64,000 nucleotides of DNA. Source: Lasiosphaeris hirsuta. Its lineage: Eukaryota > Ascomycota > Sordariomycetes > Sordariales > Lasiosphaeriaceae. Every line of letters begins with the position of its first letter. Position 1 is the first letter of the stretch. Position numbers and translations under genes: made by a program. This document shows, one piece after another, positions 16,119 through 26,790 of this stretch. The notes under the pieces were generated by a model, which was not told the DNA's origin, searched no databases, and saw nothing but the letters and a program-made list of their open reading frames with translations. Location: assembly GCA_030549175.1 (NCBI GenBank), contig JAUKUA010000003.1, positions 1,054,001-1,118,000 on the forward strand, written 5' to 3'.

Positions 16119-16637
16119 ATGGGTGGTCAAAGCAGAGATGGTACCTCTGCCCTTCTTACCCACCAACAGTCGTGCGCTTTGCTAACTGAGTGTGTCTAGG
16201 CGGCAAGGCCAAGCCCCTGAAGGTGCGCGGAATCTACCACGAGGCCTCCGGCCAGCGGCCGAACCCCAACTAACCAAAACAAAACCAGGCCCCGAAGAAG
16301 GAGAAGAAGGACCTTGACGAGGAAGACAAGGCCTTCCTTGAGAAGAAGAAGGCTGGTGGGTTGCCGCGATAGGAAGCACGGTCAATAGCCTCTGCTAACA
16401 CGACCGTCAGACGAGAAGGCGAGAAAGGACCTCGCGGCCAAGGCCGGAGGCAAGGGACCTCTTGTAAGTCGGGTCGGAGCTACCTTCAAGCACATCTTGC
16501 ATACCAGCTAACACATCTCAAAGAACACCGGCACCCAGGTACGGGCGGCCCCTTCTCAGGCAACTTGCCTAGTTAACTCCTACTACCGGATACTAACACG
16601 AAAAAAACAGGGCATCAAGAAGTCTGGCAAGAAATGA
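16119..16637 (+). CDS. tma7: TMA7-type translation machinery-associated protein, six exons
   Basis: TMA7 is a tiny basic protein found with ribosomes in yeast. The gene was rebuilt from exons 16119-16140, 16200-16222, 16289-16355, 16411-16463, 16524-16538 and 16611-16637, which join to 207 nt and 68 residues. The product starts MGGQSRDGGKAKPLK, continues through DLDEEDKAFLEKKKADEK and ends GIKKSGKK, the conserved family ending. The five introns (59, 66, 55, 60 and 72 nt) all have GT and AG ends, and several have clear CTAAC branch sites. Exon 5 is only 15 nt. Introns make up 60 percent of the gene. A GC-donor variant of intron 1 was considered, but the GTACCT donor gives the better family match (SRDGGKAKPLK resembles yeast SRQGGKMKPLK). 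Confidence 0.92.
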
Positions 16638-17315
16638 GTCACGGGACCGAGTATTGAGATTTATCTACGTTGATTTGAAAGGCAAGGCGCATAAGTAAGG
16701 AGCTTGGGATGGGTTACGCCGACATGGCTGTTTTGGACAGGCTCGTGTCTGTGTGGACACCAAGTCGATTGACGAATTGCTGAACAAACTTATTTCAGTC
16801 CATTGACCGTGACACATTGTTCTCTTGTGTAGCCGTATCTCGACTCCACACTACATAAGCCTTCTGAAAGTCATTTCGACAACCAATAACCGTCGTCGAG
16901 GCACGTCGCTCTACACTTCAAGTATACACTAGTGCAAGTTGGACTAGCAACAGTATGTATGTGACACCACATTGCCTAGCCTATAAATACCACTTCAAGT
17001 TACGATTCAGAAAACATATGTACATGTTAGGATATCAAAGCCCAGCCCTCCATGTATTACAAAAACATAATAATGCGGTTTGCCTCCCCTAGTCGTCACT
17101 TCATGTCGCCCGACGAACCAGGACCCGTATAGACGTTCAGGGGCATCCTCTCCATCCACCAACGCCACACCAATGCTGTATAAAATGCAACCCGCTTACT
17201 CCCATAACCAGCCAACGTTGCTGGAAACCTATTTACGAGCCATCTCCGCCGCCTTTGACTTCCAGAAAAAGACACTTCGTTTCTTGGATCCCCATCTATT
17301 CAGCGATCGGAGTTT
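16638..17315. other. Convergent 3' intergenic region between TMA7 and the CSC1-like gene
   Basis: The two flanking genes end toward each other. The 678 bp hold AT-richer 3' flank sequence and no credible coding region or RNA gene that I can identify. Confidence 0.5.
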
Positions 17316-20300
17316 CTAGTTCCCGCTCCACCCACCACTGCTACCATTACGAGTCGCCGCTCCGGGCGTCCCGCTGGGGTTCCTGGTTTCACCCCTACGG
17401 TTCCCTCTGAAATAGTCGTACTCCGAAGGGGGTTGGGCCTGACCGGCAAGAGGCGGCGAGCTGATAGGGTCCTCATCGGCCTGCGGAAGCCCGCCATAGC
17501 CATATGGTCCACCGCCTAACATGCCCGGAGCGCGAGGGTTCGAGATGCCCAATCCACTAAAAGTGCGGCCCGAACCAATGTCTACGCTCCTCTCCCTAGA
17601 TATGGCTGGGTCCGTCATCGGGTAACCCGGCGTGGACAATGGCATCCCGGCCGCATTCTGCACGAGATTGGTGTCACTATCGTTTCCAAGCGCATATATC
17701 GGGCTCCGAGTCCGGTGAAGGCCGTCTGCAGGAGTCAGAGCCGGCGGGGTGTATGGCGATGGCCCTGGATAGCTCATAGGTTGCTGTGATGGAGGCACAT
17801 AGCCGTGTGCATAGGTTGTACCAGTCCCGACCTCAGAGTGCGGAGAGTAAACACGGCGGCCGGCTCCAAAACCCATTCCTCCAACAGGTGTTCCCGGCCT
17901 AGAACCGCCGTCAGACCCCGGACCACCGCTTCCCATTGTGCCCGGCGTACCGGGGCGAACCATATCCGTATTCTTTCCGAACAGCTCGCCAGCTCCGTGG
18001 TCGGCGGCGAACTCGTCACGGTTCTTGTAGAACTCGAAGTCCAGGCGAGATTCTGGGACAACCTCAAAGCCGGGCATAGCGGCCGAGAGCTTCCCTGCTT
18101 TACCAGTAGCCATGTTATCGAGGACGTAAGTATCGCTGTAGCCGCTGACAGACATCGTATCGCCAGTCCCCGCATCCCGCCCGTCAGTAAGTCGGCCTTG
18201 ATACACGCTTGCAAGGATGTTTTGCGCTCTTGCGTGAACCATTGGCGTGATGAGGGGTTTGTACAGGGCGGGGTGTCCGAAGCGGGAGGCAAGCCGATCA
18301 TTTCGCAGGCTCTGCTCCTTAAGGTTCAGACCTGTTTCTGCTTGGCTGTGCTTGACGTTCCTGGTCGAATAAAACTGGATCTTATCATCGAACACTCGAG
18401 CGCAGAATATTTTGAAACCGATCAGCAAGAACGGCAGGGGAGCGACAGCGTATGCCTGCATGTGATACCCATCACCGCGAACCCAGACAACCAGGAACAC
18501 GACCAAGGTGGCCAAGATGCTGCCGAACAGGAAGCGGTTGAACAAAACCCGCCAAAACTGCCCCCCGCTCTCCGTCTTGGTCACAAAGATGTAGAGCAAG
18601 AGGTACTTCTTCAGCGCCACGTCGATGCTGAAATAGAGAGCTGCAGCAGGTAGGACGAGCGGCTGGATCGGGGCGTAGCAGAGAGCCACAGTGGCGTAGA
18701 AGAGGAAGTAGTTGTAGTAACTGGCATAGTCAAATGGTGGCGGCGCTGTAAGCTCAATCAACTCCCGAGGAGTGGGATTCGAGAACTTGCGCATGATGGA
18801 GCTGTAGCAGAGAGTCCAAAGCTGAGCCAGGTCGATCGCTGCACCAAGCTGGCGCTGCAAAAGCCAAGTAACCCAAAACGACGAGACCGAGCAGAGGGAG
18901 ATAAAGACAGTTTCGCCAAAGTTCGCCGTGAGAATAGCGTTCCAGGCATCTGTGCCCCCCTCCGTTATTTTAATAACACCAGCCGTAAAACCCCAAATCG
19001 CACTAAAAATGGAGAAAACAAAGAGGTTATTGAATACGAAGAAGGCGTAAAGCTTGGCAACGACATGGCGTTCCCGTCCAGTTTTTGTCTGGTCTCCTGC
19101 CTTGATCGACATTCGCCGGAAGATGATAGGCAGAAGGAGATAGACAAGGGACATAAGCGCCGGAGAAGCAATACCCTGAACAATTGACCAGATGGTGTAG
19201 TTGCTAGCCAGAGACGTCTGGAACGCAGGCCAGACCTTCCCCAAGTTGGTCAGGTTGACCAGAAAAATGGCGATCATGGCATTCGGAGCAATCCACAGGA
19301 GGGTAAGGACTGTTATCCAAAGATTGTTGAACAATCTTCTCCTGCGGCGGGTAGAGGAGCTCAAGGCCATATTGTCCCAGATAATGTCGTTGGGCCGAGG
19401 AGCAAGTTTGACGGTAGCACCATGAGGCTTCTTCTTGCGGCAGGTGTAAGCGATGGCGTGTGCTTCTGTAATGTCGGCGTACGATGCAAAGCCATAGGGC
19501 ATAGACCCCCTCTTGTCCACCCGTTGACGGATTTCCTTAATCTCGAGCTCTAGTGACCTGATTCGCTGCGTTAGATACTCGATCGCATCTACCTTCTGAC
19601 CTTTTGGATAGGTTGTGAACGACGGGTCCTTCTTTGATGGCGGGCATAGGGGCCGTGCGGGTGGAAGGTGATTTGGGTCTTTCAGATAGATGGCCAGCAC
19701 CTTTTCGAGTTTCCGCACAGTTTTACTGTGCTGATCGATAAGGTCGGGCAGGACCTTGACGTCGCGCGCGATAGCGGTCCTCGAGAAGGATGAGCTGGGC
19801 ACAACAACATCAATAATTCTGGCAATTCCTTCGTCAGATGCAAAGTTTTTGGGGATATCATATAACTAACGTCTTGGTTAGCAAAATGACCTACAGCTCC
19901 GACTTGCCAGAGACAGGGTAGCATACCATCAAAGTACGAGCATGGAGACTGTGCTGGTACTCCTCGCTGCCAAAATACTGCCGCCTCAGTAGTAGGACCT
20001 TTCTATAGTTCCACCACAGAAACCCGCAGATGGCGATGGTGGAAAGCCAGGCGACAACGACGGTGGCCCAGTGGGCATCGGCCCATACGTTGGACGGTGT
20101 GATCCTTGCCATCCAAGTCACCTTCCCTTCATCGATGAGGGCGCTCTTTGTAAAGTTGACTGGGATCAAAATGCAGCACCCGAGAACGGAGAGAATGACG
20201 AAGAGGTCGCGGCACATCCTCGTAAATCGCATGAAAATAGTGGCGTCCATTCCAATGAGCCTCACCAAGTCCTGCTCGGTGGTCGACCATAGCGGTTTCA

Positions 20301-20649
20301 TCCAGGCAAAAACGCCCTTCCCTAGGGGTGGGGGCGCGTGTTTCTCGTCGGCATGCTTGAGCTTGGGTGCATATACAACGTTGTTGTACGGCCGGAGAAA
20401 AGAAAAGCAGATAGCAATCGCGAAGGTGATGCCGACTGAGGAGCCCAAGGCGGCAACGACCGAGGTTTGTTGGAGCTAGAACCAGCAGTACGTCAGCAAA
20501 TCCTCGAGTTCTCGACACGAACCTGGCTGGCAAAACGGGGAGAGAAAGAGGGCATGTACCTGTGCAGAGAATGGATCTTGGAGCAACTTCAGAAACTGGG
20601 ACCCAGGGTCAGAATCGTCCCTCGGGAACGAGGTCCGTGTTGCGTCCAT
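17316..20649 (-). CDS. CSC1/OSCA/TMEM63-like calcium-permeable channel (DUF221 family)
   Basis: This is a large multi-pass membrane protein of 1062 residues. Exons are 20649-20560, 20475-19927 and 19865-17316, with introns of 84 and 61 nt that keep frame. The first transmembrane segment (GITFAIAICFSF) follows a short lumenal or outer N-terminus. Two more helices precede the cytosolic loop containing RTLMLYDIPKNFASDEG, the usual start of the RNA-binding-like domain. A charged coiled segment follows (EYLTQRIRSLELEIKEIRQR). A block of about seven to eight further helices spans 19330-18430. The last ~300 residues are rich in G, P, S and Y and probably cytosolic. Family members are osmosensitive or mechanosensitive cation channels, or are called Rsn1/Phm7-like in fungi. 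The precise paralogue is not resolved. Confidence 0.88.
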
Positions 20650-23412
20650 GGTTAGGTTTAAAATATGTCAAGTCGGGCCCGCATAGGGCGAGAAAAGAAG
20701 GTTGTGGTCGAATGCAAGGTCTGAGTCGGGTTCGAGGACCGGGAGATCGGACGATGTTTATCAAGCTAGGCTAGGCCAACCGTTAGTGGCCGTCTCGGGC
20801 CGTACTTTGTAACGACTGCTTGGTCCTCGTGGTTTTAAGGGACGCAGCGTGACTCAAAGACGTTGAGAGGAAGCTAGTCGGTAATTGTCCAAGTTGAAAG
20901 AAGTTCTGGCACAATCGACAATCAAGATCCAACTTTGGCGCACAAAGAATGCGGTTGTCGGCAACAAAGCACAGCTGGTTGGCGCGATGCTCAGGGGAGA
21001 AAAGAGACCCGGAATGCGGGTGACGTAGGACGAATGCCAAGGCCCGGCCAGGTGGACCTTTGAGCAGAAATCGGCGTCACAGAAACTCGCGGGAGAGCAG
21101 GCAGTGCAGCACGGGAAACAGTTTCGGGCGGGCGGGCTGATAGGTGTTTACTTTGTCTCAAGACGAGGTGGGAGGGAGAAATCGAGCTGTAGCGAGCGGC
21201 AGTCGATGTCTCGATGGGAAAATGTAAGGTGTGAGGTAGTATTCTAGGAGGTGGGTAGATAGGACTGCTTTCTCCAACACCCACATCGCGCAGAGTGCTG
21301 CTCGCTAATGTGGGAGGGCGATGCCTGTCAGAACCTGGAAGATCTTTGACGAGAAAGGGAAGGTAAGATAGGGCCGAAACGGACGTGCCGAGCAAACACG
21401 ATTGCGAACCAGCTGCAGCCAGAAGAGAAAAATCGAAATCTCACGAAGCCATGCACAGGCCGATGCTTCCAGAAAACATCGCCCCGCGACCACATGCGGT
21501 TCCAACTTCCCATTGAAAACTACCGCGGCCCTAAAAGGGGAAGCATCCCACGATTCCATCCTTGGTACGCTCAAATCCTTGGAGCCCTCTTTGATTGGGC
21601 GCCCCTGGCAGCTTGCCACGGCTGAGAAACCTCCAGGGGGCAGCACTTGGCAGGACAGACCTGCTGTGGCCAGCTGATAGGTCCGGCCAGGCTATTTTTC
21701 GCATTGGAGCTTCAACGTGCCGGGCCTAGCCCCACACATTTCAAGCAAAGGAAGGCAAAGGCGCGATGAATACGAGCTTTTTCCAACCGGGTGTAAAGCC
21801 AATGCTTATACCCTCGGGAGCAAGTATTGACGCCTTGGATCGATATTTCTTCCCCAGTTGGCTCCCTCTTCGCTGGTGCTCGCTTTCGCTCAGCGCGCCG
21901 CCAACTGCAGAGCCATTGCATGAGAATCCCATAGAGCATGAAAATGCCCAAATTAGGGGTCCCGGGGAGCTCCCAGGGATTTTCCCGTCCCGATTCACCG
22001 TTCCCCACTAGCTGACCCCATGCTCTCTATCTCCCGGGCCAGCCCTGCGAGCTTTTCTCGAACTTTGCCGCATTAGTGATCACTCTTGGAGATCCGGGCA
22101 TCTATGAAGGACCAGACCAAACGGCCACGAAACCGTTACCTTTGTTCCACATATCATTTTTCACAATCCTGCCTGGATTTGTTGCTAATCTAACAAGAAA
22201 GGAATATATTTTGTGTCAGGAAATCTACAAGAGTGAATCGTATTATTGGACAAGGCGCTTGATTGAGACAACCCTTCGCAGCCTTCCCGTCTGGGCTCTT
22301 GCGAATTGGCCTGTCTGAACCAAACAATCGCCAAGAATGCTCTACAAATGTCTCGATAAAAAGTATGCAACCCCTATATGTCTGTCCCTTTTCCAACGCC
22401 CGTGGTCTACACTCCAACCCTGGTTTGTTTTGCTAGCCACACCCGCCAAGAAGATTGAAGCCCCAAGAAGGCCATTGTCACAATAACAAACGGCATTCTG
22501 GCCTTTCGAAAGGCATTCTTGGTTTCCAAATATGTCCTCTGCAATGCCAGAAATTCCGTCGTTGATGCCCATAACGAGCTTCAATGAAGTCCTGCGCTAA
22601 CAAACAAACAAGGGTTGGATTGTAGTTTCGAGGTTTCAAAGAGTTCTCAGCAGTCATGACGGTCAAGGTGATTCGAACTGATAGATACATCATGTCTTGC
22701 AACCGGGATTAGACAGGTATACTACGTAGAGCCCCGAGAGAAAATGTAACCGAGAGCGCCAGCCGCCAATATCAAGTCCCTTGAGTTGAGACCCACCAAT
22801 CAATTACCAAGTGCCCAGGAATGTGTTGGGTTTGGCCGTGTGAACGTTGTTTTCATATATATCGCTATACAATCCTGCCCCTATACACAAATGCAGGCAA
22901 GTTTCACAACCCGGATCAGTTTCGCAAGCCATATCAGACTCAAAGTAACACTTATTTCACTCCAAACTAGGAAATGGATGTGTTCAAACCACTAAAGCGA
23001 GGAGGCTAAGAGACGCCCATGTTTCATAACAAAGCTTGGATCACAGCAGCGGGCCGCATTCCTTTGAGTGGCTTACCACCCACGAGCCATTGAGCGCAGT
23101 CACCAGGAACGTTGGATATATATACAAAAAAAAAAAAAAGAAAAGGGGGCGAAAATTCGGCGAGCCACCGCTGTGACGAGCAAAAAAAAACCCCAGAAAG
23201 TCGAAGAAAATAAAAAGCAGCCCCTTCCCATCCACCCGACCAAAGCCGCAGTGAAAAGCAACAGACAAGAAAGAAGGACCCAGCAAAGCCGACCTATTGA
23301 CTCGTTTTCCAAGCAAAGCGATATTGAGAATGTAGAAACAAGCATCGTCAGTCACTTCACATCATGTCGCATCACATACCTTCGTGCCCAACAGCAATCA
23401 TGTGTCTCATCC
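20650..23412. other. 2.8 kb intergenic region upstream of the CSC1-like gene
   Basis: Both flanking genes are on the minus strand. Open frames of 60-134 codons exist but none resembles a known protein. The region holds one diverged copy of the dispersed repeat (22548-22625) and an A-rich run near 23127-23160 next to the 3' end of the AT-hook-like gene. Nothing else is claimed. Confidence 0.5.
22548..22625 (+). repeat. Dispersed repeat, copy B (diverged)
   Basis: This stretch shares CCATAACGAG, TGAAGT and the end AACAAACAAG-GTTGGATTGTA with copy A at 34950-35067. The middle is shorter. It is the weakest of the three copies; the shared 3' end is the main support. Confidence 0.5.
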
Positions 23413-24431
23413 TTAGACCTCAACAGGGCCCTGGCTTCTCGTCTTCCGTGCCGTCCTCCCAGCCGAGGGCGCCGTGACCACCGTTTTCTTTTCCTTCTTG
23501 GGTCGGCCGGCCTTGCGCGCCGGTGTGCTTCCGTTAGCGGCCGGGGGAGCGGCTAGAGCAGCGGCAGCCTCGATCTTGGCCTTCTTATTGCCGACGTCGC
23601 CATTGGTGCCGAGGGCCTTTTCTGCCTTTCTCTTCCCGCCCGTGACTACTGGCGCCACTTCAGCTGTGGGTTCCTTCACTTCAACGTCCTTGCTGACCTC
23701 CCCGTTAGCAGCAACTTCGGCCACCACAGCTGGCGCCTCGGTAAGAGGGGTCTCTTCGGCCTTCTTGGGCTCTTCTGCGGACGCCTTTGCAACCTCTTCT
23801 ATGGCCTTCTCTGCGGGTTTCTCTGCGATAACCTCGGCCGGCTTTTCAGGGGTGACTACTGCATCCTTGTTTGCACTGCCCGCGGCCACCTCCACCGGCG
23901 GAGCGGGGACAGCTGACGACGGTTCGGCGGGTACGGGGCCACTTTCGATGGACTTGGCGTTGCTGGTCGTCGAGGTGGTTTCCTTGAGCGCGTCCGCTTC
24001 TTTCTCGCCGTTTTGGATCGGGCCAGAAAGGGGCGCAGCTGTTGCATCCGCACCTCCGGGGTTCAGCGAGTCCACGGGGGCGGCTGAGGCGGCTTCCTCG
24101 GCTCCCTTTGCCGGCTTGGCCTCGGAAGACTCGACCGCAGTGCTCTCTTCCGGTGCCAGCACAGGTGCCACTTCTGTGGCAGACTGTTCCTGCTGGATGA
24201 CTAGATGGCGCCCAAGGCTTGCGGTTAGCAATTTGGCGCATAGCTTGCTCTGCGAAAGGGAGCTAGGGCAGGTAGTGACAACTCCAGCGCACTCGGCTTG
24301 GTGGTCCGAAGGGACTCGCAAACAACGGTTTTGTCCTGTCGAATGCTATGCGCAGAGCATTCATAGGGCCAATTTCAATGCGACTGTTGCGCGACAGTAC
24401 TCATCTCACCTTTGTCCACTTCCACAGCCAT
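23413..24431 (-). CDS. Alanine/glutamate-rich nuclear-type protein with an AT-hook-like motif, unknown function
   Basis: Exons 24431-24410 and 24200-23413 join across a 209-nt intron (donor GTGAGA, branch TGCTAAC, acceptor TCTAG) to give 269 residues starting MAVEVDKVIQQEQSATE. Most of the protein is low-complexity sequence rich in A, E, P, K and V, probably disordered. Basic clusters near the C-terminus (GGKRKAEK, NKKAKIEAA) look like nuclear localisation signals. They precede ARKAGRPKKEKK, an AT-hook-like GRP core, and a basic end TARKTRSQGPVEV. A chromatin-associated role is an inference from these features. I do not recognise a named family. The alternative start upstream of the intron acceptor is rejected because the spliced form uses clean signals. 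Confidence 0.65.
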
Positions 24432-26790
24432 TGCGATAATGACGTAAGAACGAGGGGGACCGAAAAAATGCGAAGCAATACCGCCCGAGAATACGCGTCG
24501 GGGGAGCACGGGTTCGGGATAAATGGATGTTGGATTGAATTGGGTCGATACGTTGCGGTCAAGGAGGGAGTCGATGGCGACTCGGGGATTCAGATCTGGA
24601 AGAGGCAAAAGAGGGCAGTTGGGTGAGGGGGACGAGGCCAGAGGTGAGGAAGAGGTGAGGTTGGGAGCATGCCATCACACAGCTCGAGGAGATGCGGTCG
24701 CACGGGCGAATCAGAGGCAGCAGGACACGGCAAGCTGGCAAAGCGAACCAGACACGGGCGGCATAGAATCTGGGATGTATGGTGTGTGTAGTGTGTGGTA
24801 GTGCGTAGTAGCATGTGGTACCTCGAAGTGCGCGCAAGACGGGTGAGAGGAGGCCGTACCCAGGGCAGCTAGCTAGGTAAGCACGTCTAAGCCTGGGGAG
24901 GTCGGTGTCGGCCAGCTTACCTTAGCCGTGTAGCCGTCTGCAAGGCGTGGAGAAGATGCGATCATGCTCCACCCGATCCTTTGCAGCACCCTTGGGAGGC
25001 GATTTCCTGTTTTGCCTCTCTCGACACCCTTCCTAGGCATGCCCGGGTCGACATCTCTGGAGGTCAGTACTGGTTCCGACCAGCGAATTTCGATGGTCGT
25101 CCTCTTTCGGCATTGGGTCTTTGGCTGCCCAATGCGCCATCCATCGGCCTCCGAGTTGGTGGGAAACAAAGGACGCGAGAATGACAGGCGGCAATCGAGA
25201 GATCGATCGAGTTCCTATTTTCCTGCCCGGCTTGCTAGTGCACCAGTTGTGCTCGCCCCGCGAACTCAATGCGTAGAAGGCGAGAAGCTCAACCGGCCAA
25301 TGGAAGGGAATAGACACTGGCAGAGTGCTGAGTACTCGTTACCTAATACCAAAGGTACATCTACTACCTCTGGGGGTTTTAGGCTATGGATGATCAGATC
25401 GAGGGCTTGGGAGCCCTCTTCCAGCACATCTCACATCCTTCATCAACACACCATCCTCTCCTACCTTCACTTGAGAAAAAAAAAAACTCTTCGGCCAAGC
25501 ATATATGCAGCGCAAGCGCCGGGATTTTCAGGAACGTTGCGGTTGTGAGGTTGGCAGTGTGTCGCAGCCAAGCTCCGCGGATGAGCGAATGCGGAAGCTG
25601 CCCTGGGTTCTGCGCAGCAGATTGCGTGACAGGAGGGGAAGGCCAATCCCCCCGCTTCCCCTCTTCCCCACATCTTCCATCCTTCACCCACAGTTCGGCC
25701 CAGTCTCAATTGAAGCCACACGGTGAAATGTGAGCAAGACAGCGGGGCGCACGAGCGCGCGAGCCGCTAGTTTCGGGTCGGCCTCCCAGCCGCCAGGCCA
25801 ACGCCAGGCCAAGAAGGTAATGGCGCCATCCACCAGGACTGTAATGGTATAGAGGGAGTCACGCTTCGCACCACGTGCCTCGATTTCACGACTCAACTAG
25901 TTACATTGTTTTGCGCAGGAGCTCTCGTCCGTACCCGGCTTCCCTGCCCCCTCTCTATCGCCCGGCATCGCCCGGCATCGCATCGGTCTGTCGTTAAGGT
26001 CTTATGGGTGCAAGTCGGGCTCGCCGTCTTCCAGAAGCGCAAACGGAAAACGCCAAGATGGGGCCAAGGACGATAAACGGACTGCGGTGCCGAGTTTGTC
26101 GGGCCAAGACCTGATGACCTCGTTGCCAATTCTTTGCCAACCCTTTGCCAACCCTCTGCCAACCCTCGAGACTGTCTCGCCCTATCAAAAGCGGCTCCCG
26201 AGCTTGACTGGGCGTCTTAGCCTTTGTCCCAGCCTAAGCAATGACGCCGCTGATATCCATTGCCACCTGATTCTGCGGATTCTGCTCTTATCACCACCCA
26301 CCGGTGTGCCACTGCGGGGCCCTGCGGACGTATGCCGCGCCCTTAGACGCTGAAGCGCTCTCCAACACGCCTGAAGATGCTTGGCTGGGCAGGATGCCGC
26401 TGCCTCAACCCAGGATAGAGTTCTTGGTTCTCTTGGCTCAACCATACAACGCTGTTTTTCACGCAGACTTATCGGAGAGGGTCTCTTGGTATTGCCATGG
26501 CGAGCCAACGATGCCCGAGACCCCGCGGGCCTGAGAAGTGCTTAAAAGCAACTGTGTTCCCGGTTCCTGTATCGCTGGACCCTGATGTTCATCAGCTCCG
26601 ACGACTAAACAAAGGACACCGAAAAGCCCTAGATACTTGAGGTACTCTTGGCGCATGCATCAACGTCGGCTCCTACAACCGAGTCTTACAGGTCTACCCT
26701 CTACCCTCCAATGAGGTACTGTGGCATCCACTCAACGTTGTCACCTTTCACCCGTCCGTGAATTCGACGTCCCCATCATCACCGCCCACC
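24432..26790. promoter_or_regulatory. Divergent intergenic region upstream of the AT-hook-like gene and the ENA ATPase
   Basis: The 2.36 kb separate two divergent genes. No gene is recognised in it. Between 25792 and 26108 the plus strand carries six GCCARG hexamers. A short tandem repeat of TTGCCAACCC-type units lies at about 26105-26165, and a GCATCGCCCG repeat lies near 25965-25985. Confidence 0.55.
25792..26108 (+). promoter_or_regulatory. Cluster of six PacC-type GCCARG hexamers upstream of ENA
   Basis: GCCAGG occurs at 25792 and 25803, and GCCAAG at 25808, 26052, 26063 and 26103, all on the plus strand and 0.7-1.0 kb upstream of the ENA start. GCCARG is the consensus bound by the ambient-pH regulator PacC/Rim101 in filamentous fungi. 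ENA pumps are typical alkaline-pH targets. That these sites are functional is an inference. Confidence 0.45.

Noticed and set aside
16131..16136. GC-AG donor for TMA7 intron 1 (CAAA/GCAGAG)
   Set aside because: The canonical GTACCT donor ten bases further keeps frame and gives the family-like SRDGGKAKPLK.
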